Shown: positions 1 through 9,104, counted from the first letter of the stretch. The stretch is 64,000 nucleotides of DNA from Alteromonas aquimaris (GCF_026183695.1 NZ_JAPFRD010000005.1:518075-582074); one strand, 5' to 3'. A program made the numbers and translations. Notes: generated from the sequence alone by a model not told the origin.

Positions 1-99
1 GCTATTTTAGAGCTGGTTAAAGAGCAGTTAATCATTTGCATTCAGGCAGGGCCTTACAGCAAGATTCATGTTAAATTAGGCAGCCATGAAAAAGATTAA
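1..99 (+). CDS. scpA: Segregation and condensation protein A, C-terminal fragment
   Basis: The window opens inside a reading frame that runs from base 1 to a TAA at 97-99 and gives 32 residues, ending in GSHEKD. It overlaps the start of scpB by 14 bases, the arrangement usual for scpA-scpB. ScpA is the kleisin subunit of the SMC-ScpAB condensin that compacts and segregates the chromosome. The call rests on position and overlap more than on the short sequence, since the SMC-binding N-terminal part lies outside the window. Confidence 0.75.
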   Translation, partial: AILELVKEQLIICIQAGPYSKIHVKLGSHEKD

Positions 100-676
100 T
101 CACCAGCAATTAAAACAGCTTGTTGAAGCAACCATATTTGTTGCTCAAAAGCCGGTTTCAGAAAGCTTGTTAAGGGACACTGTACTGTCAGGATTCTCGG
201 TGAGTGATCGTGCCTTAAGCAAAGTATTAAAAGAGCTTCATTTGGATTATCAGCCGCGTGGTATCCAACTGGTTAAAGTTGCAGGGGGTTATCGTTTTCA
301 GTCATTGGACAGTCTAAGTCCTTTCTTAAGTCTTTTATGGCAAGAAAGTGCTCCCAAGTACTCACGGGCAATGATGGAAACGCTAGCACTGATTGCGTAC
401 CGTCAGCCCATAACCCGGGGTGAAATTGAGCAAATACGTGGTGTAGCAGTCAGCAGTAATATAATGAGAACCCTGACCGAAAGAGGTTGGGTGCGCAGTG
501 TTGGTCACAAAGAAGTGCCCGGTCGTCCGGCGCTATACGCTACGACCACCGCCTTTTTAGATTATTTTTCATTAGCTTCGTTGGCAGAGCTGCCATCTGC
601 TGACGCATTTGATGCCCTGGCCCAGCAGCATACTGATCAGGGCAAAGCGAATCACGTATTAACAGAGGCGACGTAG
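86..676 (+). CDS. scpB: Segregation and condensation protein B
   Basis: 196 residues, the usual size. ScpB is the winged-helix dimer that binds the ScpA kleisin in the SMC condensin complex on the nucleoid. The family signature is clear at about residues 90-125 (SRAMMETLALIAYRQPITRG, then EIEQIRGV), followed by RTLTERGWV and GRPALY, the second winged-helix domain. The start ATG sits inside the end of scpA, which suggests translational coupling. rluB follows after 50 bases in the same direction, an order common in gammaproteobacteria. Confidence 0.93.
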   Translation: MKKINHQQLKQLVEATIFVAQKPVSESLLRDTVLSGFSVSDRALSKVLKELHLDYQPRGIQLVKVAGGYRFQSLDSLSPFLSLLWQESAPKYSRAMMETLALIAYRQPITRGEIEQIRGVAVSSNIMRTLTERGWVRSVGHKEVPGRPALYATTTAFLDYFSLASLAELPSADAFDALAQQHTDQGKANHVLTEAT

Positions 677-726
677 AACAGCATTCTTATCGTCTTCATT
701 ATTTTGAATAAAGAGCCAAATCATCA

Positions 727-1653
727 ATGAGCGAAAAATTACAAAAAGTTCTGGCAAATCAAGGTTTAGGGTCCCGTCGGGAGATGGAGCGCTGGATCGA
801 CGAAGGGCGGGTGTCAGTAGATGGTAAAGTAGCCAGCCTGGGAGATCGGGTAGAAGCTACTGCACAAATTCGAGTGGATGGACACCTGTTGTCGCGCCAG
901 ACTGAGAAACCTGTTTGTCGGGTGTTAATGTACAACAAACCGGAAGGTGAAATTTGTACGCGTCATGATGAAGAGGGTCGAGCAACCGTTTTTGAACGCT
1001 TACCTACTATCCGCCTTGGCCGCTGGATAGCGGTGGGCCGTTTAGATATTAACACGAGTGGTTTATTGCTGTTTACCAATGATGGTGAATTGGCCAATCG
1101 CCTGATGCATCCCAAATGCGAAGTGGAAAGAGAATATGCGGTACGGGTTTTTGGAGAGGTCAGCCAGGAAACGTTAAATACCCTTCAGAAAGGGGTGCAG
1201 CTAGAAGACGGAGAAGCGAAGTTTACCAGCATCAAGGCGCGTCCGTCTGATGAAGACAGTATGAACCACTGGTATAACGTCACATTATCAGAGGGTAAAA
1301 ATCGTGAGGTGCGACGTTTATGGGAGTCGCAAGGGGCACAAGTTAGCAGACTTATTCGGGTTAAATACGGCACCATAGAATTACAAAAGCGACTGCCGCA
1401 GGGTGCATGGGTAGAATTGCCTTTGGATGAAGTCAACTCGCTGCGTAAGTTAGTTCAGCTTCCTGACGAAAAAGACAGCCTGGTAGATGCACGTCAGAAC
1501 AAGCTTGATCACGCGCGCCTTAGCCGGATGCGTCGTTCAGTCAAAAAGCACCGTACTCGCAACGCAGAAGGCAAGACGAAACAAGCCGCCAAGGCCTTCG
1601 AGCACACCACAACGCCTCGTAAAAACGATAAAAAGAGAAGAAAACCACGCTAA
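727..1653 (+). CDS. rluB: 23S rRNA pseudouridine(2605) synthase
   Basis: 308 residues. It isomerises U2605 of 23S rRNA to pseudouridine during 50S maturation. An N-terminal S4 RNA-binding domain (about residues 2-48) precedes the RsuA/RluB/E/F catalytic domain, whose motif [11 protein letters not shown] holds the catalytic aspartate (about D107). The [10 protein letters not shown] motif of the family follows. The C-terminal 60 residues are a lysine/arginine-rich tail (KHRTR, KKRRKPR), typical of RluB rather than RluE or RluF. It lies downstream of scpB, probably in one transcript. Confidence 0.92.
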   Translation: MSEKLQKVLANQGLGSRREMERWIDEGRVSVDGKVASLGDRVEATAQIRVDGHLLSRQTEKPVCRVLMYNKPEGEICTRHDEEGRATVFERLPTIRLGRWIAVGRLDINTSGLLLFTNDGELANRLMHPKCEVEREYAVRVFGEVSQETLNTLQKGVQLEDGEAKFTSIKARPSDEDSMNHWYNVTLSEGKNREVRRLWESQGAQVSRLIRVKYGTIELQKRLPQGAWVELPLDEVNSLRKLVQLPDEKDSLVDARQNKLDHARLSRMRRSVKKHRTRNAEGKTKQAAKAFEHTTTPRKNDKKRRKPR

Positions 1654-1704
1654 ATAACTCGTAGAACCTTCGCGGGTTTCTTACTTTATTTAAAGGATTT
1701 AATT

Positions 1705-2295
1705 TTGCAATATCTCGAAGCCCAGCTTGCCTTCATACGGGAACTGGATCTACTTAAAGGCGTTCATCGTCAAGCGCTAATCAAATGCGATAGCAACCGC
1801 CAGGAAAATAGTGCTGAACACAGTTGGCATATTGCGCTTACCGCTATCGTACTGCAAGAGTATGCTGAAGAAGAAATTGATATCAACCGTGTGGTGCAAA
1901 TGCTGCTAATTCATGACGTGGTAGAAATTGATGCGGGTGATACGTTTGCTTTCGCTGATATAGCTGACTTGAATGCACAAGAAGAGAAAGAGCTTAACGC
2001 TGCCCACCGCATTTTCGGTTTATTACCTGAAGCACTGTCGCAAACAATGCTTAGCTTATGGCTGGAGTTTGAAAAAGCGGAAACTGCTGACGGTCGTTTC
2101 GCCAAAGCCATCGATCGTATTCTGCCGTTAATACAGAATGTGCAGAATGAAGGGGGCAGTTGGGCAAAACATCAAATCAAAAAATCGCAAGTGCTTGCCA
2201 GAAATCAGTATTTGAAAGATCTGGCCCCCAAGCTGTGGGACTACGCTCAACAACAAATAAATATCGCTATGAATAAAGGATGGATAACGGAGTAG
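1705..2295 (+). CDS. HD-domain hydrolase, YfbR/HDDC2-like 5'-nucleotidase family
   Basis: 196 residues, starting with TTG after the purine-rich AAAGGA. The metal-binding HD signature is complete: H39 in AEHSWH, H70-D71 in LLIHDVVEIDAGD, and D137 in KAIDRILP. This pattern matches the COG1896 HD hydrolases, which include E. coli YfbR (deoxynucleoside 5'-monophosphatase) and HDDC2 proteins. A soluble dNMP phosphatase role is inferred from family membership; the substrate is not shown. It lies 51 bases after rluB in the same direction. Confidence 0.8.
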   Translation: MQYLEAQLAFIRELDLLKGVHRQALIKCDSNRQENSAEHSWHIALTAIVLQEYAEEEIDINRVVQMLLIHDVVEIDAGDTFAFADIADLNAQEEKELNAAHRIFGLLPEALSQTMLSLWLEFEKAETADGRFAKAIDRILPLIQNVQNEGGSWAKHQIKKSQVLARNQYLKDLAPKLWDYAQQQINIAMNKGWITE

Positions 2296-2413
2296 TTGAC
2301 CTGACGCCTCAATCAGCATCTGAATTTAAAAAGTAGAAGCGTATTTAGGCGTCAGTAGGATAAGTGACAGGCCAAAGTGGGTAGCATTCGGGTTTTATTG
2401 AGTAAGTTTTTAT

Positions 2414-3187
2414 TTAATCGCTAGGTAGACAAGTCCTGTTACTAAGAAAATCATGGCTTCTTTTAATGGCAATAATCTCTTGCCGATAGCGGTCTAAAAA
2501 GTCGTTAAACTTTTTAAGAATATCCTGGTGACGTATAGTCGACATATGATAGCTAAATTGTGTTTGCGGAATGCGTCTGGAGATTTTGACGTTACTCTGA
2601 TCGTACCCCAGCTCTTTAACCTGATATTGAATAGCGCTATATTCAACATTTAAACCATCGACCATTTCGTTCATCAGCATCCTGGTAAGCACTTTTAAGG
2701 AAGCGTCAGAAATGAGCTCGACCTCGCCCTTCTCTATACTTTTTCGCCAGCGTCGAGAAGGTGTGAATCCATGTAAAATACCAATGCTTTTTATTGCACT
2801 TTGGCTCTTATCTATATTTTTTGCCAGCACCACCGTAGATTCGCAAAGAAGTAACACTGGAGCGCTATAAATGAGTTCAGGTTGCAGCGATTGTGACCAC
2901 ACAGGGTGATCTGGGATACGCAAGTCGATATTCCCCTCGTCAAACCAGGCGGTAAAGCGATGTATAGGGAGAGGGATAAATTCAATATTTATTCCTTCCG
3001 TACGTGCAAACAGATTTAAAATACTCGCCAGAACACCCTTGTTTTCGCGAGCTTGAAAGTTCTGTAAAGGGTAATAAGATACGTCCTCGACCCCAATGCG
3101 ATAAATAGGTTTTATCTCGGCTTTGACAGTACCCACCAGCACAAGATGGCTAATCAATATAAAAATCAGTTTTTTGCGCACGAACAT
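2414..3187 (-). CDS. Periplasmic solute-binding-like protein (SBP_bac_3 type fold)
   Basis: 257 residues with an N-terminal signal peptide (about residues 1-23, basic start, hydrophobic core, cut after VKA). The rest resembles the amino-acid-binding protein fold: an early GVEDVSYYPL strand, ILNLFARTEGINIEFIPLP, a FDEGNIDLR segment and late IGILHGF. Proteins of this kind are abundant in Alteromonadales as orphan periplasmic sensors or binding proteins. No ABC permease or ATPase gene is adjacent, so a transport role is unsupported. The ligand is unknown. Confidence 0.6.
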   Translation of the reverse strand: MFVRKKLIFILISHLVLVGTVKAEIKPIYRIGVEDVSYYPLQNFQARENKGVLASILNLFARTEGINIEFIPLPIHRFTAWFDEGNIDLRIPDHPVWSQSLQPELIYSAPVLLLCESTVVLAKNIDKSQSAIKSIGILHGFTPSRRWRKSIEKGEVELISDASLKVLTRMLMNEMVDGLNVEYSAIQYQVKELGYDQSNVKISRRIPQTQFSYHMSTIRHQDILKKFNDFLDRYRQEIIAIKRSHDFLSNRTCLPSD

Positions 3188-3406
3188 AGGGTGAGGACGG
3201 CTCCTTCACGACGGGATTAAAAATAGCGTGGATCTCATCAGACTACATCGACGTAGCATTCTTTACATCTAATATAGCTCATTATTTCGTTAACAACATA
3301 GAAGGGCTAAATGGAAGCAATGCTATCGGACGACGTGTGAACGTTTAGTCTCAAAAGCCACTACGCCAGACAACTTGTGCTGTACGCAGGGGAGGTTGGC
3401 TACAGG

Positions 3407-3625
3407 CATAATGATACTGCCTCAATGGCTCTTGCATGGCTTAGAGATTAAAAAATATATAGTATACCTTCATCCATCGACAGAGCACATTTGCAACATA
3501 ACTATAATTCCCATGCAATTGACCTTAGTTCTAAAGATGTTGCAAGGATAAATGAATTGGATAACGGAAAGCGTATAGTCGACCCAGATTTTGTTTCTGG
3601 GGGGATTAAATCAGGTTGGGATTAG
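3407..3625 (+). pseudogene. Aldo/keto reductase C-terminal fragment, disabled
   Basis: The frame ending at the TAG 3623-3625 reads TASMALAWLRD, a stop (TAA at 3449-3451), then SIPSSIDRAHLQHN, LSSKDVARINELDNG and PDFVSGGIKSGWD. This is the C-terminal third of the aldo/keto reductase family (DkgA-like), including the NADPH-binding PSS loop and the closing WD. The N-terminal TIM barrel with its Asp-Tyr-Lys-His tetrad is absent upstream. A stop plus the missing two-thirds marks a decayed gene. It lies just before the DUF445 gene. Confidence 0.75.
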
Positions 3626-3659
3626 TGGGGTGAGTTATTGACCTTATAAGGAACGCAGG

Positions 3660-4958
3660 TTGGATCAATCAGTAAGAGAAATTGCACTAAAAAAGTCTAA
3701 ACGTAGAGCGCTGGGATGGTTAATCGGTGCTGCCAGCTTGTTTCTTTTAACCAGTGTATTGAAACAATCCGCTATCGCTACAGAATTCGGGTTTGTCATC
3801 GGTCTGATAAAAATGTCCAGTGAAGCAGCACTCGTTGGCGGGTTAGCAGACTGGTTTGCAGTCACGGCACTGTTTAAACCCATCCCTTCGCGCTGGCCAA
3901 TTCCCCACACCAACATTGTGGCAAATAACAAGGCAGTTATCGCCGAAAATTTATCTGCGTTTGTTAAGGAGAAGTTTTTTAACCCGCAAGCGATAGAAAC
4001 GCTTATCGCGGACAGTCAACCTGCTCAAGGAGCGGCACGTTGGTTAATTGTTGAAGCCAATGCCGCCAAAATCAGCCGGTATGTGAGCGATATGGTAGCC
4101 GGAATGTTAAATGTAATTGATGACAAACCTATTCAAGCATTTTTAATTGCGGGTTTTAAACGGGCTATTTATCGGGTGGACTTAGGCCCCCTCGCCAGTG
4201 GTACGTTAAACGTCTTAACTCGCGATGATCGTCATCAGGAAATTCTCGACCAGGTTATTAATCGTATTGCGACGGTTTGTGAGCACCCTGAAACACAAGC
4301 TATGATTGCGCTTAAACTCCATGACTGGATGCGCACGGAGCATCGACGATTAGAAAAATTTTTACCCTCTACCTGGCTGAGCGAAAAAGGGGCCAATGTG
4401 GCGGTTAAGGCTATTTCCAGTATGATAATGGATATTAACGACGATCCCCAACATCCAGTGCGTATCGCATTTGATAATTATCTTCACGAATATATCGAGC
4501 GAGTTCGTAATGAGCCTGAACTAGCACATAAGCTAGATGAAATGCGGGTCAAGCTGTTAGAAAACCCTTCACTGCATAAGTACCTAACCAAGGTTTGGAT
4601 GGACTTGAATAGTCGTATTAAACAAGATCTAAGTGAGCATGATGGACATTTTCGCACACACTTATCGGGCGCATTAAATAACCTGGGCAAAGCTATTGAT
4701 AAGGACACGAAACTCGCCGCTTCCATCAATAGTCATATAGCAGAAGCCGGGCGTTATATGGCGCCAGAACTGGCCGAATTTCTTACAGACCACATCCAGC
4801 GTACTATCGAAAGTTGGGATGAACGCGATATGGCTTTTCAAATTGAGTTGAATATAGGACGCGACTTACAAAAAGTGCGCATTAATGGAACCTTAGTAGG
4901 AGGATTTATCGGTGCGCTGTTATTTCTTATTGAGGTAACTATTGAAAATTTTTACTAA
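3660..4958 (+). CDS. DUF445 family membrane protein (YjiN-like)
   Basis: 432 residues, TTG start seven bases after AAGGA. One hydrophobic segment lies near the N-terminus (about residues 18-40, LGWLIGAASLFLL) and another at the C-terminus (GGFIGALLFLIEVTI). Between them is a long soluble, mostly helical region. The segment GGLADWFAVTALF near residue 60 is the hallmark of the DUF445 family, to which E. coli YjiN belongs. The molecular function is unknown; topology suggests an inner-membrane protein anchored at both ends. Confidence 0.8.
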   Translation: MDQSVREIALKKSKRRALGWLIGAASLFLLTSVLKQSAIATEFGFVIGLIKMSSEAALVGGLADWFAVTALFKPIPSRWPIPHTNIVANNKAVIAENLSAFVKEKFFNPQAIETLIADSQPAQGAARWLIVEANAAKISRYVSDMVAGMLNVIDDKPIQAFLIAGFKRAIYRVDLGPLASGTLNVLTRDDRHQEILDQVINRIATVCEHPETQAMIALKLHDWMRTEHRRLEKFLPSTWLSEKGANVAVKAISSMIMDINDDPQHPVRIAFDNYLHEYIERVRNEPELAHKLDEMRVKLLENPSLHKYLTKVWMDLNSRIKQDLSEHDGHFRTHLSGALNNLGKAIDKDTKLAASINSHIAEAGRYMAPELAEFLTDHIQRTIESWDERDMAFQIELNIGRDLQKVRINGTLVGGFIGALLFLIEVTIENFY

Positions 4959-4972
4959 ACAAAATCAAGCAG

Positions 4973-4994
4973 GCGTCCCACCAAAGCGGGACGC
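4973..4994. terminator. Hairpin between convergent genes
   Basis: GCGTCCC at 4973-4979 and GGGACGC at 4988-4994 form a perfect 7-bp stem with an 8-base loop, 15 bases after the DUF445 stop and 24 bases before the end of the minus-strand lipoprotein gene. No clear T-run follows on either strand, so terminator function is inferred from position. Confidence 0.5.
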
Positions 4995-5017
4995 AGCTGT
5001 GATGATAATGCAATCCC

Positions 5018-5704
5018 CTATATCCGCTCGCCAAACGACACATCGCAAGGCGGTATTAAAGGGTGAGAATTTAAGGGTACTAATGTGATCACGGAAATGT
5101 GTGAAACTTGGTCTTTTAGTTTTGCCTGTTTCACTTCAAAGTAAAAATTTTTGAACTGATTAGTTCCTTGCAGTACAAGGTAGGGGAACTCCGTGACTCG
5201 CCACAACCCGTTGATTTTCTGCCTAGTGCCGGCATCTGTAACTAATCTAAATCTACCGGAATGACTGAGCGTCAACGAAAAGTTTTTGGCGCAATTTTCA
5301 CTTTTATATTCATGTGCCAAAGCGGCAGGTAACGTATCTGAAAACGGATCAACACCGGTTGGGATGGGGTAAAATCCAATATTGTTTTTGGTATACCAAT
5401 GCTTCCCTTCTACTAGTGCACTAGACCTTGATAAGGGATATCCGGCAATCGGCAAAATCGCATGGAGGGTAGTGAGGGCTTCCGGATCCGTTAGCAATGG
5501 TGAAAAAACGAGTGTCGTGTCAGTAATGCTCAGTGGAAAAGGGTGCTCACTGAGTTTAACTTTAAAGTTATGTCGTTCGAGTAAGGCCACCAGGTCCGTT
5601 TGTTGTGTAGTATTAAGATAACGGGAAATCAGATGGATAATGGTGGTAGAACAGGCCGATAAGAATATTAAAGTTAAAATGAGTAGAATCGATTTTGATA
5701 ACAT
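5018..5704 (-). CDS. Unknown lipoprotein
   Basis: 228 residues. The N-terminus is a lipoprotein signal: hydrophobic core followed by the lipobox LSAC, giving lipidated Cys18. I recognise no domain in the mature part. It contains a mixed alpha/beta region with two further cysteines (in SENCAKN and PPCDVSF) that could pair in the periplasm. Position 2 after Cys is Ser, so no inner-membrane retention signal is seen; outer-membrane sorting by Lol is inferred. It converges on the DUF445 gene. Confidence 0.65.
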   Translation of the reverse strand: MLSKSILLILTLIFLSACSTTIIHLISRYLNTTQQTDLVALLERHNFKVKLSEHPFPLSITDTTLVFSPLLTDPEALTTLHAILPIAGYPLSRSSALVEGKHWYTKNNIGFYPIPTGVDPFSDTLPAALAHEYKSENCAKNFSLTLSHSGRFRLVTDAGTRQKINGLWRVTEFPYLVLQGTNQFKNFYFEVKQAKLKDQVSHISVITLVPLNSHPLIPPCDVSFGERI

Positions 5705-5929
5705 ACTTCAGTCCATAAACTATAATTACAAACGTAATCCTAATTTTGATTACGTTTGTAGTCAAATTGGTGCTAGTGAGTTGTCTGGCTTAAATTAAAC
5801 AACCCATCCTAGCCCTGGTTTATATCAATTCGCATGAATATTCGAGCAGCATAGAGATTGTGGCAGGTATCGAGTCAATGGCATTGGGGAAAGGTGAAAG
5901 ATACAAGGCGTTTTGAGCCGATACAACGT

Positions 5930-6080
5930 TGAACAGATAGCCGCCTCTATTTTCCTTTAGACGCGGTTTCTACACTTTTCAAAGGCACCAATTGCGTTCG
6001 ATTTAAACCCCCTAAACCTTCACACAATTGGCTTATCATAAGTGTAAAAATTCACGCACTGAGTGAGCAAACATCAGCGC
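5930..6080. repeat. Interspersed repeat, copy A
   Basis: This intergenic segment shares an almost identical stretch with 40612-40765. The best core (5991-6075) includes GTTCGATTTAAACCC, CTAAACCTTCACA, AATTGGCTT and AGTGTAAAAAT, then CACGC and GAGCAA; the CCGCCTCTAT at 5941 is also shared. In this copy TACACTT (5971-5977) pairs with AAGTGTA (6040-6046) and CCAATTG (5988-5994) with CAATTGG (6025-6031), so it can fold into a long two-part hairpin. The remaining intergenic bases 5705-5929 show nothing else clear. Confidence 0.7.
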
Positions 6081-6088
6081 GGATTGTA

Positions 6089-6751
6089 TTACTCACCAGC
6101 ATAGAGGTAACGGACTTTCGCCTTAAGCGAATCGTTATCCAACTCTAATTTTACTTTTCGGTATAATTTAATTTCACCCTCCACGGAGCTGTCTGCACTT
6201 ATCTTCAAGACGGGAATAGTGTGGTGGTCTATCCAGCTATTGTTATCACGTGCTTGCCAGATAATATTACCTTTAATAGTAGTTCCGTCAGTTAATTCGA
6301 TAGTGCCATTGTGAGTGACGAGATTTCTACCAACTCTAGCAGCAATCAGTGTAATGTCACCATTGACTGTCTCGATATCACCTCGAATATCTGCACCGGA
6401 TTTAAGTAAAACATCTCCATTAACGGTAGTGATATCCCCTTCTACATGAAGGTTTACCCCTGCCTCGATATTGCCATTTACAACGCTGGCGTCTTTAACA
6501 CTGACATTATCGCCCATCTCAATGCCACCGTTAACCGTGTCCACATCTTTTGCTATTACATTGTCTTCTAATTCTATACCACCGTTTACCGTTGACAGGT
6601 CACCAACGGTATGGCCGGCATCGATATCGATGCCTCCCAATACTGTGCTAACGTCGCTGCCAGGTTTTTCGCGATAATCGCCCCCGACGTGGATAATACA
6701 CCCGCTTAACATAGCGGAAACGACGAGAGGAATAACTAATTTAGACTGCAT
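6089..6751 (-). CDS. Lipoprotein with seven-turn beta-solenoid-like repeat
   Basis: 220 residues with lipobox LSGC (Cys18). From about residue 36 to 155 it is built of seven repeats of 18-19 residues, each centred on a TVNGGIEL-like motif (glycines near 39, 57, 75, 93, 112, 131, 149). Such regularity points to a right-handed beta-helix, as in bactofilins and other polymer-forming proteins. The C-terminal 60 residues lack the repeat. A surface or periplasmic structural role is inferred; no enzyme motif is visible. Confidence 0.65.
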   Translation of the reverse strand: MQSKLVIPLVVSAMLSGCIIHVGGDYREKPGSDVSTVLGGIDIDAGHTVGDLSTVNGGIELEDNVIAKDVDTVNGGIEMGDNVSVKDASVVNGNIEAGVNLHVEGDITTVNGDVLLKSGADIRGDIETVNGDITLIAARVGRNLVTHNGTIELTDGTTIKGNIIWQARDNNSWIDHHTIPVLKISADSSVEGEIKLYRKVKLELDNDSLKAKVRYLYAGE

Positions 6752-6922
6752 AATACTTCCTGATTGTTTTTAACATACAAATGATATTTGGATGTGAGCA
6801 GCTAGTGTGCCAAAGCTTTTATTGGTTTTAAATCAATGCATTAGGTGTGCGTGGAAGGAACTTGCGAAAGGCGGGGTGGCCTAAAAACCGAATTAATGGT
6901 AATTCAGGCCAACTATGGTTAA

Positions 6923-7279
6923 TTATTCATCTAGAGGGGTATTAAAATCTTCTGAGAGTTCAAAATCACCTTCTACGGTCGAAACTTTATCTTCTTCAAA
7001 ATTGATAATAAGACGTTTTTGAAAGTCTTCACCCCGTTTGCTCATACCTCGTTTCATATCATAAACATAATACCAGGTATCGTGATTAAACGAGTCTTTA
7101 ACTACTGGGCGTCCTAAAACATAAATGACCTGCTCCTTAGACATCCCCACTCGCAATTTTTTTACATCTTTTTCTTCAAGAAAATTACCCTGAGGCACAT
7201 CGATTCGATATATCCAGTCAGTACAGCCTGCCAGGCCACATATAAAGGTAATAATAAACAGTGATTGTAACAACTTCAT
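6923..7279 (-). CDS. bamE: Outer membrane protein assembly factor BamE (SmpA/OmlA)
   Basis: 118 residues, lipoprotein signal with lipobox LAGC. BamE is the small lipoprotein that stabilises the BamA-BamD interaction in the machine inserting beta-barrels into the outer membrane. Family features visible: PQGNFLEEKDVKKLRVGMSKEQV, then VLGRPVVKDSFNHDTWYYVYD, the SmpA/OmlA domain. It follows recN on the minus strand, as in E. coli (recN-bamE), with 92 bases between them. Confidence 0.92.
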   Translation of the reverse strand: MKLLQSLFIITFICGLAGCTDWIYRIDVPQGNFLEEKDVKKLRVGMSKEQVIYVLGRPVVKDSFNHDTWYYVYDMKRGMSKRGEDFQKRLIINFEEDKVSTVEGDFELSEDFNTPLDE

Positions 7280-7371
7280 GATATACAGATCCGCGGACTA
7301 GCCTTATCGTTAATTTTGTTATTTAGCGGGGAAGCATGCTACCCCTTACGCTAGGACCAATCAACTGCTTA

Positions 7372-9057
7372 TTAGTTCGATTCTACACTTTTCAACAATT
7401 CTCTGGCATTGGCTAATGCAGAATCAGTTACTTTGTCTCCCGCTAACAGTCGAGCTAATTCATCAACACGATCCTGTTTCGTTAAAGGAAGGATACGCGT
7501 TTCTGTCTGATTTTTGGTACTCACTTTGGTCACAAAAAGTTGATTATGAGCCTGTGCTGCAACTTGAGGTAGATGGGTTACGCACATCACCTGCGATTTT
7601 GCACCTAACTGGCGCAGTGAATTTCCCACAATTGACGCAGTAGGCCCGCTGATACCCGTATCGACTTCATCAAAAATCATAGTCGGTGTGACGTGACTAT
7701 CCTGAGCAATAACTTGAACGGCTAAACCTATTCGTGAAAGCTCTCCACCAGAAACCACTTTTTCCAGTTTTTCCAAGGGCTGACCCGGATTGGTGGCAAC
7801 TTTAAATGACACGTCATTCGTACCATTTAATGCAGGGCGACTGTCTTCGCGGTTGATAATTTCAATATTCACTTTCGCATGCGGCATGTTCATTTGCTGA
7901 ATTTGCCTTTCAACCTGCGTACTTAGTAGCTTAGCGGCTTTCTTACGCGACACGGAAAGTAGGTTAGCCTGGGCAAAATAATGAGCTCTTGCTTCTTCTA
8001 CTTGCTGTTGCATACCTTCTAATTTGGACTCATCGTCTTGCAGACCCTTAAGTTCGGATAAGATAGTTTGATGATGAACATATAGGTCTTCGGGGGCGAC
8101 CGCATGCTTGCGAGATAATTCCATCACTTTCGCAAATCGCGCTTCAATTTCTTGAATGGCCTCAGGATCTAAATCAAATTTATCGCAGTAGCGGCGTAAT
8201 TCTTTTGCCGCCTCTTCGACCTGAATGGATGCTTCGGTAAGCATGGAAACAATAGGCGAAAGCGTAGCATCACTCTCTTGCAATTGCTCCAGCCCGTCAA
8301 GCGCGCTTTGGATCATTGCGAACGCATTTGCGTCATCGCTTTCATACAGCGCAAACACACCGTGCTGCGCCTCTTCAAGCAGTGTCTGACTGTTACTTAC
8401 CCTTTTATGTTCTATCTCAAGCGTGGCGAACTCATCGTCGGCCAAACCCAACTCATCTAATTCTGCAACTTGATAAGCCAATAATTGTTGACGATCTGCG
8501 CGAGTCTGAGCCTCATCTTTTAACCTGGAATACTCAGACGTAACCGCCTGCCATTCTCGAAACGCTTGTTTTACGGCGGTCAAAAGATGTTCATGTTTGG
8601 CAAAACTGTCTACTAAGTAACGTTGATGATCTTCCTTCAACATTTGCAGGTGGGCATTCTGGCCGTGTATGGATATGAAATACAACCCTAGTTGCTTGAG
8701 TTGCTGCAAAGAAACAGGCGATCCGTTGATAAATGCTTTTGAACGGCCTTCACGGGAAATCACGCGGCGAATAAAGCATCCATCACTTTCATCTTCAGAA
8801 AGTAATTCGAGCTCATCTAGCCAATCAATCGCCGCCTGGTTATCTTTGAGCGAAAAATGAGCGACTATCTCCGCCTTTTCAGCGCCACTACGTACCGTAT
8901 TCGCATCAGCACGACCACCTAAACACAAGCTTAATGCGTCTATAGCAATAGATTTACCTGCACCGGTCTCGCCGGTGATAGCTGTCATACCTTGCTCAAA
9001 GCTTACTGACAGCTGTTTTACTATAGCGAAATTTTTAACGGAAAGATGAACTAACAT
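7372..9057 (-). CDS. recN: DNA repair protein RecN
   Basis: 561 residues from the ATG at 9057 (MLVHLSVKNFAIV), the family's normal start and length; an in-frame upstream extension to 9225 would run through the LexA boxes and is rejected. RecN is an SMC-like ATPase acting in double-strand break repair. Walker A is GETGAGKS (residues 29-36), a long coiled-coil middle follows, and the C-terminal part has the ABC signature VVSGGELSR and Walker B MIFDEVDTGISG. SOS control is indicated by the boxes just upstream. Confidence 0.96.
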   Translation of the reverse strand: MLVHLSVKNFAIVKQLSVSFEQGMTAITGETGAGKSIAIDALSLCLGGRADANTVRSGAEKAEIVAHFSLKDNQAAIDWLDELELLSEDESDGCFIRRVISREGRSKAFINGSPVSLQQLKQLGLYFISIHGQNAHLQMLKEDHQRYLVDSFAKHEHLLTAVKQAFREWQAVTSEYSRLKDEAQTRADRQQLLAYQVAELDELGLADDEFATLEIEHKRVSNSQTLLEEAQHGVFALYESDDANAFAMIQSALDGLEQLQESDATLSPIVSMLTEASIQVEEAAKELRRYCDKFDLDPEAIQEIEARFAKVMELSRKHAVAPEDLYVHHQTILSELKGLQDDESKLEGMQQQVEEARAHYFAQANLLSVSRKKAAKLLSTQVERQIQQMNMPHAKVNIEIINREDSRPALNGTNDVSFKVATNPGQPLEKLEKVVSGGELSRIGLAVQVIAQDSHVTPTMIFDEVDTGISGPTASIVGNSLRQLGAKSQVMCVTHLPQVAAQAHNQLFVTKVSTKNQTETRILPLTKQDRVDELARLLAGDKVTDSALANARELLKSVESN

Positions 9058-9069
9058 ATACTCACAATA

Positions 9070-9104
9070 CTTTATAAATATACAGTGCATGTAAATATAT
9101 ACAG
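9070..9104 (-). promoter_or_regulatory. Two LexA-like SOS boxes upstream of recN
   Basis: On the plus strand ATGT-N8-ACAG (9089-9104) and CTTT-N8-ACAG (9070-9085) each match the LexA consensus CTGT-N8-ACAG with one mismatched base per site and AT-rich spacers. They lie 13 and 32 bases upstream of the recN ATG. Tandem LexA sites are characteristic of E. coli recN, one of its most tightly repressed SOS genes. Confidence 0.75.
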
